DNA of 8,898 bases from NCBI GenBank assembly GCA_903866355.1, contig CAIPNE010000243.1, positions 1 through 8,898 of the forward strand, given 5' to 3'. This DNA comes from an uncultured Gammaproteobacteria bacterium (lineage in GTDB: Bacteria; Pseudomonadota; Gammaproteobacteria; Ga0077536). Positions 1 to 8,028 of the stretch are shown here, piece after piece (the stretch's first letter is position 1; each line of letters opens with the position of its first letter). Both the position numbers and the translations under genes were made by a program. Under the pieces are notes generated by a model that was not told where the DNA came from, made no database searches, and saw only the letters and a list, made by a program, of their open reading frames with translations.

Positions 1-1
1 C

Positions 2-2488
2 GGCGTCAACCAGGGCCACACCCCCATCGGGGTCAATCCCGACACCGTCAGCTTCGGGCTGGACTCCTTCTATGACCTGACGTGGGAGCGCAAAACGCAC
101 TTCGAACAGACCTACGAGTCCGCCGTCGCCGCCGCCTCCAACGCCAAGGCCGCCCTCGACTTCGTCAGCGCCACCTCGCAGACCATGCGCCAGATCGGGG
201 GCGACGCCGGTGAGCTTAAACAGAAAGCCATCGAGCAGGACATCGACTACCGCAACCGCCTCATCGCCCTGCTCGGCACGCCTTACAACGGTGCCATTGG
301 CGCCGGCCAGATCTTCCAGGAAGGCTACACCGGTCCCGACCTCATCACCTACACGTATCTCGACGCCACCACCATCGAGCAGTTGCTGCCCGAGGCTGAT
401 AAAACAGAGGATGGCCTGCCCGAGGCGTTCCGGAACGCGCGGATCTCGATCTACGATTCGCTCGCCAAGACCGGCAGCAAGCTCGAGTTCCTGCCCTTGG
501 GAATGAAGGATCTGCAGACCCGCGGGGACCTGAAGGAGCTCTTCAACGAATTCTACCTTTCTACCCCGCAGCAGGATCAGTATCCCAAACTCATCATCAA
601 TGGCTTCAGTGAAGGCGAGGCGGCCCCCGGTAATACGCTCTCCGTGGAAATCCCGATTTCCCAAACCGCGCAGTATGCCTTCAAGGCCCCGGAGGGCTGG
701 GGCCACCGGGCCGCCACCGGGGAGATCCAGAACGCGCTCGGAGACATGCTCCGCACCGAAGTCGCCCTAGAGACCGCGATCGACGACTACCAGGTCTACG
801 TCAACAAGCTCAGCAACTTGGCCGAATACGCCAACCGGCGGCTTGTTTCCCTCAACGGTGCGCAGATCAGTCGGCAGAGTTATTTGGGGGTGATCTCGGC
901 TGCGAATGCGGCGAAGACGTTCTTTGAAACAACGGCAAAAACCACGGAAAAAATAAAGGGCACAATATCCAACAGTTTCGACTTAGGACAAGACCTGATT
1001 CCCGATAATGTCAACTTAGCGGGTGGCAATCTCCCGTTCCGGCCACTCTATGGAGCGCTTACCGCATCTAAAAAAGTCGCGTTGACTCCAGTGGAGGGCA
1101 TTAAATCATTCCAGGAAGTAAGCGCAATCCTCGCGGAAGGCCTCAAAGCCGAGCTGGAACTACTCAAAGACAACGACGCCGACGTTTACAGCGAGTTCAA
1201 CGAACTGCTCGAGCTGCTGAAGGAGCTTTCCAACGAGCTGCAGGAGGACCCCTCCAAGCGGCTCAACATGGCGGCCGCGGTCCAGGAGCTCAACATGGCA
1301 GGGGCCAAGGTCCGCTCGCTGGAGGCTGAGGCCAACCGCCTCCTCGCCGAGCGCGCAGCGATGAACAAGATGATCGCCGGCCGCGCCCAAGGCAACCGCT
1401 ACGGCGACATGATCGCCCGCATCAGCCGCGACGATGCCGCCCGCAAATACGAGAGCGCCATGGACACCGCGGTGCGCTTCGCCTGGCTTGCGGCCAAGGC
1501 CTACGACTACGAGACCAGCCTCTCCCCCGGCCACCCGGCCAACGCCGCGACCGTGCTTGAGGACCTCATGAAAGTGCGCCAGCTCGGCCAGTGGGACGGA
1601 GACACGCCCAAGATCGGCAACGGCGGCCTCGCCGAGATCCTCGCCAAGCTGAAAGCCAATTATGATGGCTTAAAAGGCAGCATCGGGCTCAACAATCCAC
1701 AGGGGGAGGCCTCCACCCTCTCGCTGCGCACAGAGGGCAAGCGCATCCTGGCTGACGGCAGCAACTCCTCGAACCAGAAATGGCAGAGCTACCTGGCCAG
1801 CACTCAGGTGGCCGACCTCAACCGGGATCCCGACTTCACCCGCCACTGCCGCCCCTTCGCCAGTCCGCTCGGCCCGGCTCAGCCCGGCTTCAAGATTGAG
1901 TTTTCCACCGAGATCAACTCTGGGCGCAACTTCTTCGGCAACGCCCTGAGCGCGGCGGACCACGCCTACAGCAGCGCTAACTTCGCCACCAAACTCCGCT
2001 CCGTCGGGGTCGGCTTCTCCGGCTACGATGTGGCGGCCGATGGCCAGCAGAAGCTCGCCGCCACCCCGCGGGTTTATCTCGTGCCGGCTGGCATGGACAT
2101 CATGCGCTACTCCGACGGGCTGGTGCCGAAAACCCGCGGTTGGAACGTGGTCAGGCAGCGCATCCCCGTGCCCTTCCCGATCAACACCACCCACCTGCGG
2201 GATTACGCCTTCAACCCGGCGGTGGACAGTCTCAACGGGAGCTTTGAGGAACTGGTCCGGCAGGGCGACTTCAGAGCCTATCCGACCGCTGGCGGCGCGC
2301 TCTCCGGCAGCGACCCCGCCTACACCGACACCCAGCTCTTCAGCCGCTCGGTCTGGAACACAAAGTGGATTCTCTTCATCCCCGCTGCCTCGCTGGGCAG
2401 TGACCCGCAGGCCGCGATGCTGCGTTTCATCGATACCGTGGATGATATCCAGCTCCAGCTCACCACCTTCTCCTCCTCCGGAATGTAA
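2..2488 (+). CDS. C-terminal 828 residues of a giant protein resembling Tc-toxin A subunits (5' partial)
   Basis: The reading frame is open from base 2 to the TAA at 2486-2488, so the gene starts left of the window; the ATG at 185 is internal and not a start. Seen: a helical stretch (nt 90-270), a YTGPD-containing segment (nt 320-360), long charged helices with coiled-coil character (nt 1100-1390), then an Ala/Tyr-rich helix, a QWDG motif and a GGLAEILAKL helix (nt 1440-1670). The last part (nt 1880-2480) looks beta-rich and ends in LFIPAASL, QAAML and DDIQLQL. Family knowledge: TcA subunits of insecticidal Tc toxins have pore-forming helices containing W-x-G...GLLAGE-like motifs, then a TcB-binding beta domain ending in QATML...NDIILHI-like sequence. 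The order and motifs agree, but this is comparison from memory, so homology is inferred. No signal peptide can be seen because the N-terminus is missing. It starts an operon with the parvulin lipoprotein 2 bases downstream. An alternative is an unrelated giant coiled-coil surface protein. Confidence 0.85.
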   Translation, partial: GVNQGHTPIGVNPDTVSFGLDSFYDLTWERKTHFEQTYESAVAAASNAKAALDFVSATSQTMRQIGGDAGELKQKAIEQDIDYRNRLIALLGTPYNGAIGAGQIFQEGYTGPDLITYTYLDATTIEQLLPEADKTEDGLPEAFRNARISIYDSLAKTGSKLEFLPLGMKDLQTRGDLKELFNEFYLSTPQQDQYPKLIINGFSEGEAAPGNTLSVEIPISQTAQYAFKAPEGWGHRAATGEIQNALGDMLRTEVALETAIDDYQVYVNKLSNLAEYANRRLVSLNGAQISRQSYLGVISAANAAKTFFETTAKTTEKIKGTISNSFDLGQDLIPDNVNLAGGNLPFRPLYGALTASKKVALTPVEGIKSFQEVSAILAEGLKAELELLKDNDADVYSEFNELLELLKELSNELQEDPSKRLNMAAAVQELNMAGAKVRSLEAEANRLLAERAAMNKMIAGRAQGNRYGDMIARISRDDAARKYESAMDTAVRFAWLAAKAYDYETSLSPGHPANAATVLEDLMKVRQLGQWDGDTPKIGNGGLAEILAKLKANYDGLKGSIGLNNPQGEASTLSLRTEGKRILADGSNSSNQKWQSYLASTQVADLNRDPDFTRHCRPFASPLGPAQPGFKIEFSTEINSGRNFFGNALSAADHAYSSANFATKLRSVGVGFSGYDVAADGQQKLAATPRVYLVPAGMDIMRYSDGLVPKTRGWNVVRQRIPVPFPINTTHLRDYAFNPAVDSLNGSFEELVRQGDFRAYPTAGGALSGSDPAYTDTQLFSRSVWNTKWILFIPAASLGSDPQAAMLRFIDTVDDIQLQLTTFSSSGM
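901..1140. other. Low-GC patch inside the Tc-like gene
   Basis: Hand counts of 60-base lines give about 45, 42, 57 and 52 percent GC here, against about 72 percent in the line at 1381. Codons such as AAA, ATA and TTA, rare elsewhere in the gene, cluster in this stretch. The encoded segment is rich in Thr, Lys, Asn and Gly and lies between two helical regions, so it is probably a loop or a variable insert. The reading frame is unbroken through it. Confidence 0.6.
2480..2483 (+). promoter_or_regulatory. Weak ribosome binding site for the parvulin lipoprotein
   Basis: GGAA lies 7 bases before the ATG at 2491 and overlaps the last codons of the upstream gene. The competing ATG at 2521 has no purine-rich stretch before it. 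This supports the 2491 start and fits translational coupling across the 2-base gap. Confidence 0.4.
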
Positions 2489-2490
2489 TC

Positions 2491-3537
2491 ATGCCTGCTC
2501 CCGCCACCCATCGTTCGGTCATGCTCCCGTGTCACTGCCTGCAGTGGGGCGGCGTGCTCGCCGTGCTGCTGCTGGCGGGCTGCGGGAAGAAGGAATCCGC
2601 GCCCGACGCCAACGTGCTCGCCCAAGGCGATGGCTGGTCCGTTCGCGCCGATGACTTCCGCCACTGGTGGAGCACCCGTCCCGGCCCGGCCGACAGCCCG
2701 CAGGCGCGAATGGAGGCGCTGGACCGCCTGGTGGAGCGGGCCACTCTGGCCGCCGCCGCCCGCCAGGCCGGGCTGGAACGCGACCCCGAGACCGTGGCGC
2801 AGATTGAATCCTTACTCATCGCCCGTCTGCAGGAAGTGCGGCTCGCGCCACAACTCGCCGCCGTCAAAGTCTCCGATGAGGAGGTGCGCGCCCGCTACGA
2901 TGCGCAGCGTGAGAGCGCTTTTACCCGGCCCGAGGCCTTGCGCGTGGCACTGCTTTGGTTCAACACCCGCGGCCAGCAACCGTTGGTCGATCGCTACCGC
3001 CCGCGCCTCGAGCAGATCCGCGCCGAGGTCAGCGCCGACCCGGCCAAGTTTCCGGTCACCGAGGGATTCGGGCCCATCGCCGTCGGCAACACCGAGCACC
3101 GGGAGTCCCGCCTCCTTGGCGGCGATCTCGGCTGGCTCGAGGTGGCAGCGGGTTCCGACGCCTGGCGCAACGCGGTGCTCCGGCTCGCCGCCCCGCTCCA
3201 GAATCCGGGCGACCTCAGCGGGATCGAAGCCGGGGGGGATGGGCTCTTCCTCGTGCGCCTCATCGGGCGCCGCGCCCCCGAAGTCCAGCCCTTCGAAGCC
3301 GTCAGCGCCGAGATCCGCCGCCGCCTCATCGAGCAGCGCCACAAGGCGCTGCAGGAGGAGTTCACCCGCAGCATCCTCGCGCAGTCGCAAACGGACCGCT
3401 TTCCCGAGGCCCTCGCGGCGGTGGCAGATCTTCCCCCAAGGAGCGGCGCCAGTGCGCCAGGTCCGGTGCCGCCGGCACTGCCTGCGAAGACACCGCAGCC
3501 CACTGCGAACGCGCCTTCAAAACCGAAAACCAACTGA
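2491..3537 (+). CDS. SurA/PrsA-type parvulin-like lipoprotein, probably catalytically degenerate
   Basis: A protein of 348 residues. Residues 1-31 form a lipoprotein signal peptide: His7/Arg8 in the n-region, a hydrophobic stretch at 20-29 and the lipobox LAGC with Cys31 as the lipidated residue. Gly and Lys follow Cys31, with no Asp at +2, so an outer-membrane location facing the periplasm is likely. Residues 40-135 are helical, like the SurA/PrsA N-terminal chaperone domain. Residues 140-265 follow the parvulin (Rotamase) pattern, including GGDLGW at 210-215. Canonical parvulins carry a His in the first strand (RxxHIL) and another in the last (GYHII). Here these read LRVALLWF and GLFLVRL, so both His are missing. 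Residues after about 310 form a Pro/Ala-rich tail. The gene begins 2 bases after the Tc-like gene and ends 3 bases before the giant exported protein, so it probably helps those two fold or cross the envelope. The family call is firm; the dedicated-chaperone role is inference. Confidence 0.88.
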   Translation: MPAPATHRSVMLPCHCLQWGGVLAVLLLAGCGKKESAPDANVLAQGDGWSVRADDFRHWWSTRPGPADSPQARMEALDRLVERATLAAAARQAGLERDPETVAQIESLLIARLQEVRLAPQLAAVKVSDEEVRARYDAQRESAFTRPEALRVALLWFNTRGQQPLVDRYRPRLEQIRAEVSADPAKFPVTEGFGPIAVGNTEHRESRLLGGDLGWLEVAAGSDAWRNAVLRLAAPLQNPGDLSGIEAGGDGLFLVRLIGRRAPEVQPFEAVSAEIRRRLIEQRHKALQEEFTRSILAQSQTDRFPEALAAVADLPPRSGASAPGPVPPALPAKTPQPTANAPSKPKTN

Positions 3538-3540
3538 TTC

Positions 3541-6500
3541 ATGAACACCGCAGATTCATACCGAACCGTCTTTCTGGCGCTGCTTGCCGCGCTGGTCTTC
3601 ACCTGCGCCAAGGGTGCCAGCGCACAGGGCTTTTCCGAACCTCCGCGTGTCATCCACGGAAAAGTAGTCAAGCTGGGGCAGGGAGGCGGTTACCAACTCT
3701 TCAGTGGCACGATGCATTTGAGGCTGGTCAACAAACAGAATGCAGCCCATGAACTCGAAGTCGACATTCCCCTGCGCAAGGCGGGCGCAAACGGCGAGTT
3801 TTCCTACCGTTTCGAGATCGATCAGGAAACCGCGCCGTCATCCGACAAGCTGGAAGATACCCTCGTCGTCGGGCCGGGGGTGCTCTCCTACACCATCCAG
3901 TCCGTCACGATCGATGGCTATGCGGCAAGCCTGCTGGATCCAAGTCAGGCCGCAGAATTCTCCACCAGCTTTGCCGATCGTGGGAAGGAACTTCGACTGG
4001 ACTTCAAGACAGACTTTCCAACGCCGGATTCGGATGGCGACGGAATCCCCGACTGGTGGGAACGGCTCTACAGCCTTGATCCCAGCAACAAGGCGGATGC
4101 GATACTGGACACTGACGGTGACGGATGGAACAACCTCAAGGAGTTTCAGCTCATCACCAACCCGCGCACGAAGAACCTCTCCCCGATGCTTCAGGACTCG
4201 CTCCTGGTCGTTACCGCGGGTGGTAGCGCCGGGGTTTATTTGCCGATCGCGGACGCGGACACCCCTGCCGCCAACATCAAGCTCACTCTCCTGGACACGG
4301 GCGGAGGTGGGCTGGTATGGAAACGATCTGGATCCGCCATGGTGGCTGGGAACACCTTCAATTACGCGGACATCCTAGCCGGCAATATAGCCATCGACGT
4401 GCCCATCGCGTTCCAGAAAGGCACCGCGCGTCTACGCATAGAAGACTTGTCCACTGTGGGTGTGGGGTCTCAAGAGGTGTCACTACTCATCGACGCCTTT
4501 GCTCCGAACCTGCGATGGCTCGGCAAACCAGCAGTTTGGCTCGACGCGGAGAGGCTAGGTGTAGCAGGTCCCGTGACTGAATGGGCGGATCTTGCCGCTG
4601 CCGGACGTGATGGCTATCAGCCGGCGGCATCACGCCGCCCCACCAGTGATGGACTCGGGCGGGTGAGCTTTTCGGGAGGACAGTTCTTCTATCTCGATGA
4701 CAAGGATCTTGCCCTGGAGGGCGATTTCACGGCCTTTATGGTCTTTGGTCCGGGCACGGTCACCGCCTCAGAGGAGGTTTTGTTTTCCTCATCCGCGCTC
4801 AAGATATCATTGGCGCCTGTTACGGGTTCAGGCCTTGGGATATTCGGGCCTGTTGTAGACCCGAGAAAGACCAGTTCCATGGGTCTTCAAGTGCTGCAGA
4901 ACGGACGCCAGATCATTAGTTCGACTCCAATTGGCGGATCGTCCGCGCAATTCACGCTGGTGAGTCACTCCTTGGGCTCGAGTTTGGACGTTGGACTTGG
5001 GAGGAGGCCGCAATTTGGAGGTGCAACTCGCTTTTTATCCCAGACAAGCCCACTTTCTCCTTCATCCTCCTTCGCGACGATCGGTGCGGCGCAGCCGCTG
5101 GCTGCCACCAACGCCGGCAGCGCCTTTTCAGGCAGCCTGCGCGAGGTCTTGTTTTTCGAGCGATCTTTGACCGCCAGGGAGCGCTCGCTCATTCAGGATT
5201 ATCAGAGTTCGCGTTGGGACCGCGTGCGTGTCTGGAATTATCGCGGATCCACTCTCCCGGCGGTCATGCGTGGAGATGATACCGTTCCTAATTCCATGAG
5301 CGGTGGCGAGAGTGACGATCAAATCACTGGCGGCAGCAAGAACGACATTCTCAGAGGTGGTCCCGGTAACAATCGTCTCAGCGGTGGGCGGGGGGAAGAT
5401 CGTTTTTGTTTCGTGAGCGGCGGCAATGCCGAGGTCATTACCGACTTTTCTGAGCAAGAAAACGACGTGATCGATCTGACAGAAGTTTTCACTGGAAAAA
5501 CCGGCGCGATTTCCCAATACCTCTCGGTGAAAACAGTTGTTACCCGGAGTGAAGGCAACGCGCCCAGGGTCGATTCGGTTCTCCAGTTGAAACACGCCGG
5601 AGCAGGGTCGGTTATTGACCAGACCATTGCGCTTCAGGGCGTCGCGATTGGCAACAACGATCTCCCTCGCCTCGCCGGGCTAGGGAAGTTGCAGCTAGGT
5701 CTCGCGCGGCCGATTTCGACGGGCGCACCAACACTTGATGTTCCAACTTTGCCGGTGGTATACGAAGCGGAATCTGCCGAAGGAACCGTGGTGACGCACA
5801 ACATCTCCGCATCCGACCCCATCGATGGAGCGCTAGCACCCGTCATCACCCCGCCAAGCGGCACCCGATTCCCTATTGGTGACACCCTGGTCAATGTCGC
5901 CGCCATCAATAGCGTTGGCGTGGTCAAAACAGGCACTTTTACGGTTCGAGTGCGCGTCACGGTTGCACCCACCATTGCATCCGCTCCTGAATCGCAATTG
6001 GTTGCACTGGGATCAGCGGCTGGGTTTAGCAGGCCGGTCAGCGGAGCGGTGCTTAGATACCAATGGCTCAAAAACGGCGTTGCCATCGCTGGTGCAACCA
6101 ATGTAATTTACACCTTGGCTTCGGCTTCCTTTGCCAATGCCGGCGGATATGCGCTGAAAGCCTCCAATGCCATCGGCAGCGCGATTTCCCCTGTGGCACA
6201 ACTCGGTGTGGTGGATACTTCGGCCAAAACTTATAAGCTAAGTGCGGGAGCCATTGCCACCTTCGCTACCGCGACGGCGGGCAACCAATTGACCTATGCA
6301 TGGAAAAAGGACGGGGTTGACCTTCCGATAGATGCACGCATAACGGGAGCCGCGACCAAGACTCTCACCATCAAGAACCTCGCCACCAGCGACACGGGCG
6401 TTTACACCTGCGAAGTCACGGGTCCTGGTGGCAAGCTCAACGGTGGTGACAATACACTGGAGGTATTCAGCGGGAAGCCGAAAATCCTCACGCCGGTGGT

Positions 6501-8013
6501 CATGCCAGATGCCATTGTCAGCGGCAGCTACAGTTTCCCAATTCCAGTCAATGATTCCGCCGAACTCACCCCGACCATTTACACTGCGACAGGCCTGCCA
6601 ACGGGGCTGACCTGCAACGTGACGACGGGCGTGATCAGCGGTAAGCCAACCGTGTCCAAAGCCACGCCTTACGCCGTGATGCTCAAGGTCAGCAACGCCA
6701 AGGGTAGCAGCACAGCCACAACCACGCTGAAGGTGCACGCCTTGCCTTCGAGCTTGATGGGAACCTTCAACGGTCTGGCGGATCGTAACACTGAGCTCAG
6801 CGGTCCTAAGATGGGCGGCAATCTTCAAGGGCACGGCGGTAGACTCTCCAATCTGGTGATCAGCAGCACAGGCTGCTTCACCGGCACGCTCCAATTGGAG
6901 GGGGAGAGCTATAGCATGCCCCTTGGTAGCCGATTGGATGCGGTGTTGAATGCCAACGCGAGCGCCACCGTGAGGCTCGTGCGCGGCACCGCCGGTGACA
7001 GTATTCGGGATCTGAGACTCCAGTTCACCATCAACAAAGACACCGGGAAACTGACCGGGACACTTGGCGACGGAGGAGTTGGCACGCATCTGAACCTGCA
7101 GGGCTGGCGGCAGACTGCGCCCACCACCGGGCGGGCAGGAGCTTACACCGCCACGTTGGATATCCAGGATCAAGCGCTTGTGGGCGACATTGCCTACCCG
7201 CAGGGCAATGGCTACCTCACTCTGAGCGTTGGCGCCACGGGCGTCGTGACGTGGAATGGGAGACTGGCCGATGGCACGGCCATTACCGGAAGCAGCACGG
7301 TGGCAGCAAACGGCGACATCCCATTTCATCAACTGCTCTACAGTGCCAGTTCTGCGGCCACCGCTGGTTCAGCGCACGGATGGTTAAAGATCCGCGACGA
7401 CAGTTCTACACCACCCGCCAATAGCGGCAAAGCGTTGCTGGACGGAACCATTGACTGGCTCAAGAAAGGCCAGACAGCCAGCAGCACGACCCGTAGCTAC
7501 AAACAAGGGTTCCCGCTGCATCATCTGGTTGTGGTAGGAGGCCACTACACGGCCCCTGCAGCAGGACAGTTGCTCCTAGGATTCGCCGATGGAGGCGTGG
7601 GCACCTCGAACGCCATCCTCAAGTTCTCCGAAGGCGGGCTGACAGGTCCTCCTCCCATCATTGGCTCGGCGATGGCTGCCAATGTGGGCGCGGTGCCAGT
7701 GCGCATCACAAGCATTAACAAGGTGGTAATGCCAACCGGTGCAGCCAATCCTGCAACAGTGAGCTTGACCATCACCACCAGCAGCGGGTTGATGGCAGGC
7801 AGCTTCACGTTGAAGAACGACCCTGATCCAACAGATCTTTCGGCGCCGGTAGCCCTGTTGACACGCAAGGCGAACTATGCCGGCGTGCTAGTGCCCAGGC
7901 TGGGTATGGCGATGGGTCATTTCCAACTGGCAGAACTACCCTCGCTGCAGGGAGCAGTAAAGACCACGTTAAGCACCTCGCCAATCTGGTCTGGTCAGGT
8001 CGTATTCGAGTGA
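3541..8013 (+). CDS. Giant Sec-exported mosaic protein: Ca-binding loops, LamG, RTX, HYR, Ig-like domains
   Basis: A protein of 1490 residues. Residues 1-28 are a Sec signal peptide (hydrophobic core 9-23, cleavage after ASA at 26-28). Two aspartate-rich calcium loops of thrombospondin-3/EF-hand style follow at 163-174 (DxDxDG...DWWE) and 190-201 (DxDGDG...KE). Residues 218-320 look beta-rich. A LamG-like lectin fold spans about 331-559 and closes with the typical GSLREVLFFERSLTARE helix. Four RTX nonapeptides (588-623) follow, then an ITDFS...DVIDL segment like that after RTX blocks in serralysins. A HYR-like domain lies at 732-808 and Ig-like domains at 810-892 and 896-977 (WKKDG, YTC; the first Cys is absent, so no disulfide). 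A He_PIG-like domain spans 979-1067. Residues 1071-1490 form a Gly/Thr-rich beta region like the C-terminal parts of large verrucomicrobial Ig proteins. No enzyme active site is visible, so adhesion or glycan binding is the best guess. The start is 3 bases after the parvulin stop with no Shine-Dalgarno, suggesting coupled translation. GC is lower than in the genes before it. Confidence 0.9.
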   Translation: MNTADSYRTVFLALLAALVFTCAKGASAQGFSEPPRVIHGKVVKLGQGGGYQLFSGTMHLRLVNKQNAAHELEVDIPLRKAGANGEFSYRFEIDQETAPSSDKLEDTLVVGPGVLSYTIQSVTIDGYAASLLDPSQAAEFSTSFADRGKELRLDFKTDFPTPDSDGDGIPDWWERLYSLDPSNKADAILDTDGDGWNNLKEFQLITNPRTKNLSPMLQDSLLVVTAGGSAGVYLPIADADTPAANIKLTLLDTGGGGLVWKRSGSAMVAGNTFNYADILAGNIAIDVPIAFQKGTARLRIEDLSTVGVGSQEVSLLIDAFAPNLRWLGKPAVWLDAERLGVAGPVTEWADLAAAGRDGYQPAASRRPTSDGLGRVSFSGGQFFYLDDKDLALEGDFTAFMVFGPGTVTASEEVLFSSSALKISLAPVTGSGLGIFGPVVDPRKTSSMGLQVLQNGRQIISSTPIGGSSAQFTLVSHSLGSSLDVGLGRRPQFGGATRFLSQTSPLSPSSSFATIGAAQPLAATNAGSAFSGSLREVLFFERSLTARERSLIQDYQSSRWDRVRVWNYRGSTLPAVMRGDDTVPNSMSGGESDDQITGGSKNDILRGGPGNNRLSGGRGEDRFCFVSGGNAEVITDFSEQENDVIDLTEVFTGKTGAISQYLSVKTVVTRSEGNAPRVDSVLQLKHAGAGSVIDQTIALQGVAIGNNDLPRLAGLGKLQLGLARPISTGAPTLDVPTLPVVYEAESAEGTVVTHNISASDPIDGALAPVITPPSGTRFPIGDTLVNVAAINSVGVVKTGTFTVRVRVTVAPTIASAPESQLVALGSAAGFSRPVSGAVLRYQWLKNGVAIAGATNVIYTLASASFANAGGYALKASNAIGSAISPVAQLGVVDTSAKTYKLSAGAIATFATATAGNQLTYAWKKDGVDLPIDARITGAATKTLTIKNLATSDTGVYTCEVTGPGGKLNGGDNTLEVFSGKPKILTPVVMPDAIVSGSYSFPIPVNDSAELTPTIYTATGLPTGLTCNVTTGVISGKPTVSKATPYAVMLKVSNAKGSSTATTTLKVHALPSSLMGTFNGLADRNTELSGPKMGGNLQGHGGRLSNLVISSTGCFTGTLQLEGESYSMPLGSRLDAVLNANASATVRLVRGTAGDSIRDLRLQFTINKDTGKLTGTLGDGGVGTHLNLQGWRQTAPTTGRAGAYTATLDIQDQALVGDIAYPQGNGYLTLSVGATGVVTWNGRLADGTAITGSSTVAANGDIPFHQLLYSASSAATAGSAHGWLKIRDDSSTPPANSGKALLDGTIDWLKKGQTASSTTRSYKQGFPLHHLVVVGGHYTAPAAGQLLLGFADGGVGTSNAILKFSEGGLTGPPPIIGSAMAANVGAVPVRITSINKVVMPTGAANPATVSLTITTSSGLMAGSFTLKNDPDPTDLSAPVALLTRKANYAGVLVPRLGMAMGHFQLAELPSLQGAVKTTLSTSPIWSGQVVFE
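5302..5409 (+). repeat. Four tandem RTX nonapeptide-coding repeats
   Basis: Codons for residues 588-623 of the giant exported protein form exactly four 9-residue units beginning with GG. The last two, GGPGNNRLS and GGRGEDRFC, fit the GGxGxDxux consensus best; the first two are looser at the third Gly. Such repeats fold into a parallel beta-roll that binds calcium between turns. Confidence 0.85.
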
Positions 8014-8028
8014 TCTGTTGACTGCAGT

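Noticed and set aside
185..2488. ATG at 185 as the true start of the first gene
   Set aside because: The frame is open for 61 codons before it to the left edge, with the same codon bias and similar helical content, so the start lies outside the window.
2630..3544. Long forward frame overlapping the parvulin gene
   Set aside because: The product is a low-complexity Pro/Ser/Arg/Ala string typical of a shifted frame in high-GC DNA.
6238..7332. Long open frame of 364 codons on the reverse strand
   Set aside because: It lies wholly inside the 1490-residue gene, its product is rich in Arg, His and Gly with no recognisable domain, and the forward frame has clear modules.
7069..7605. Tandem duplication of about 173 residues in the C-terminal region
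   Set aside because: Only the short motif DGGVGT recurs at that distance; the surrounding residues do not align by eye.
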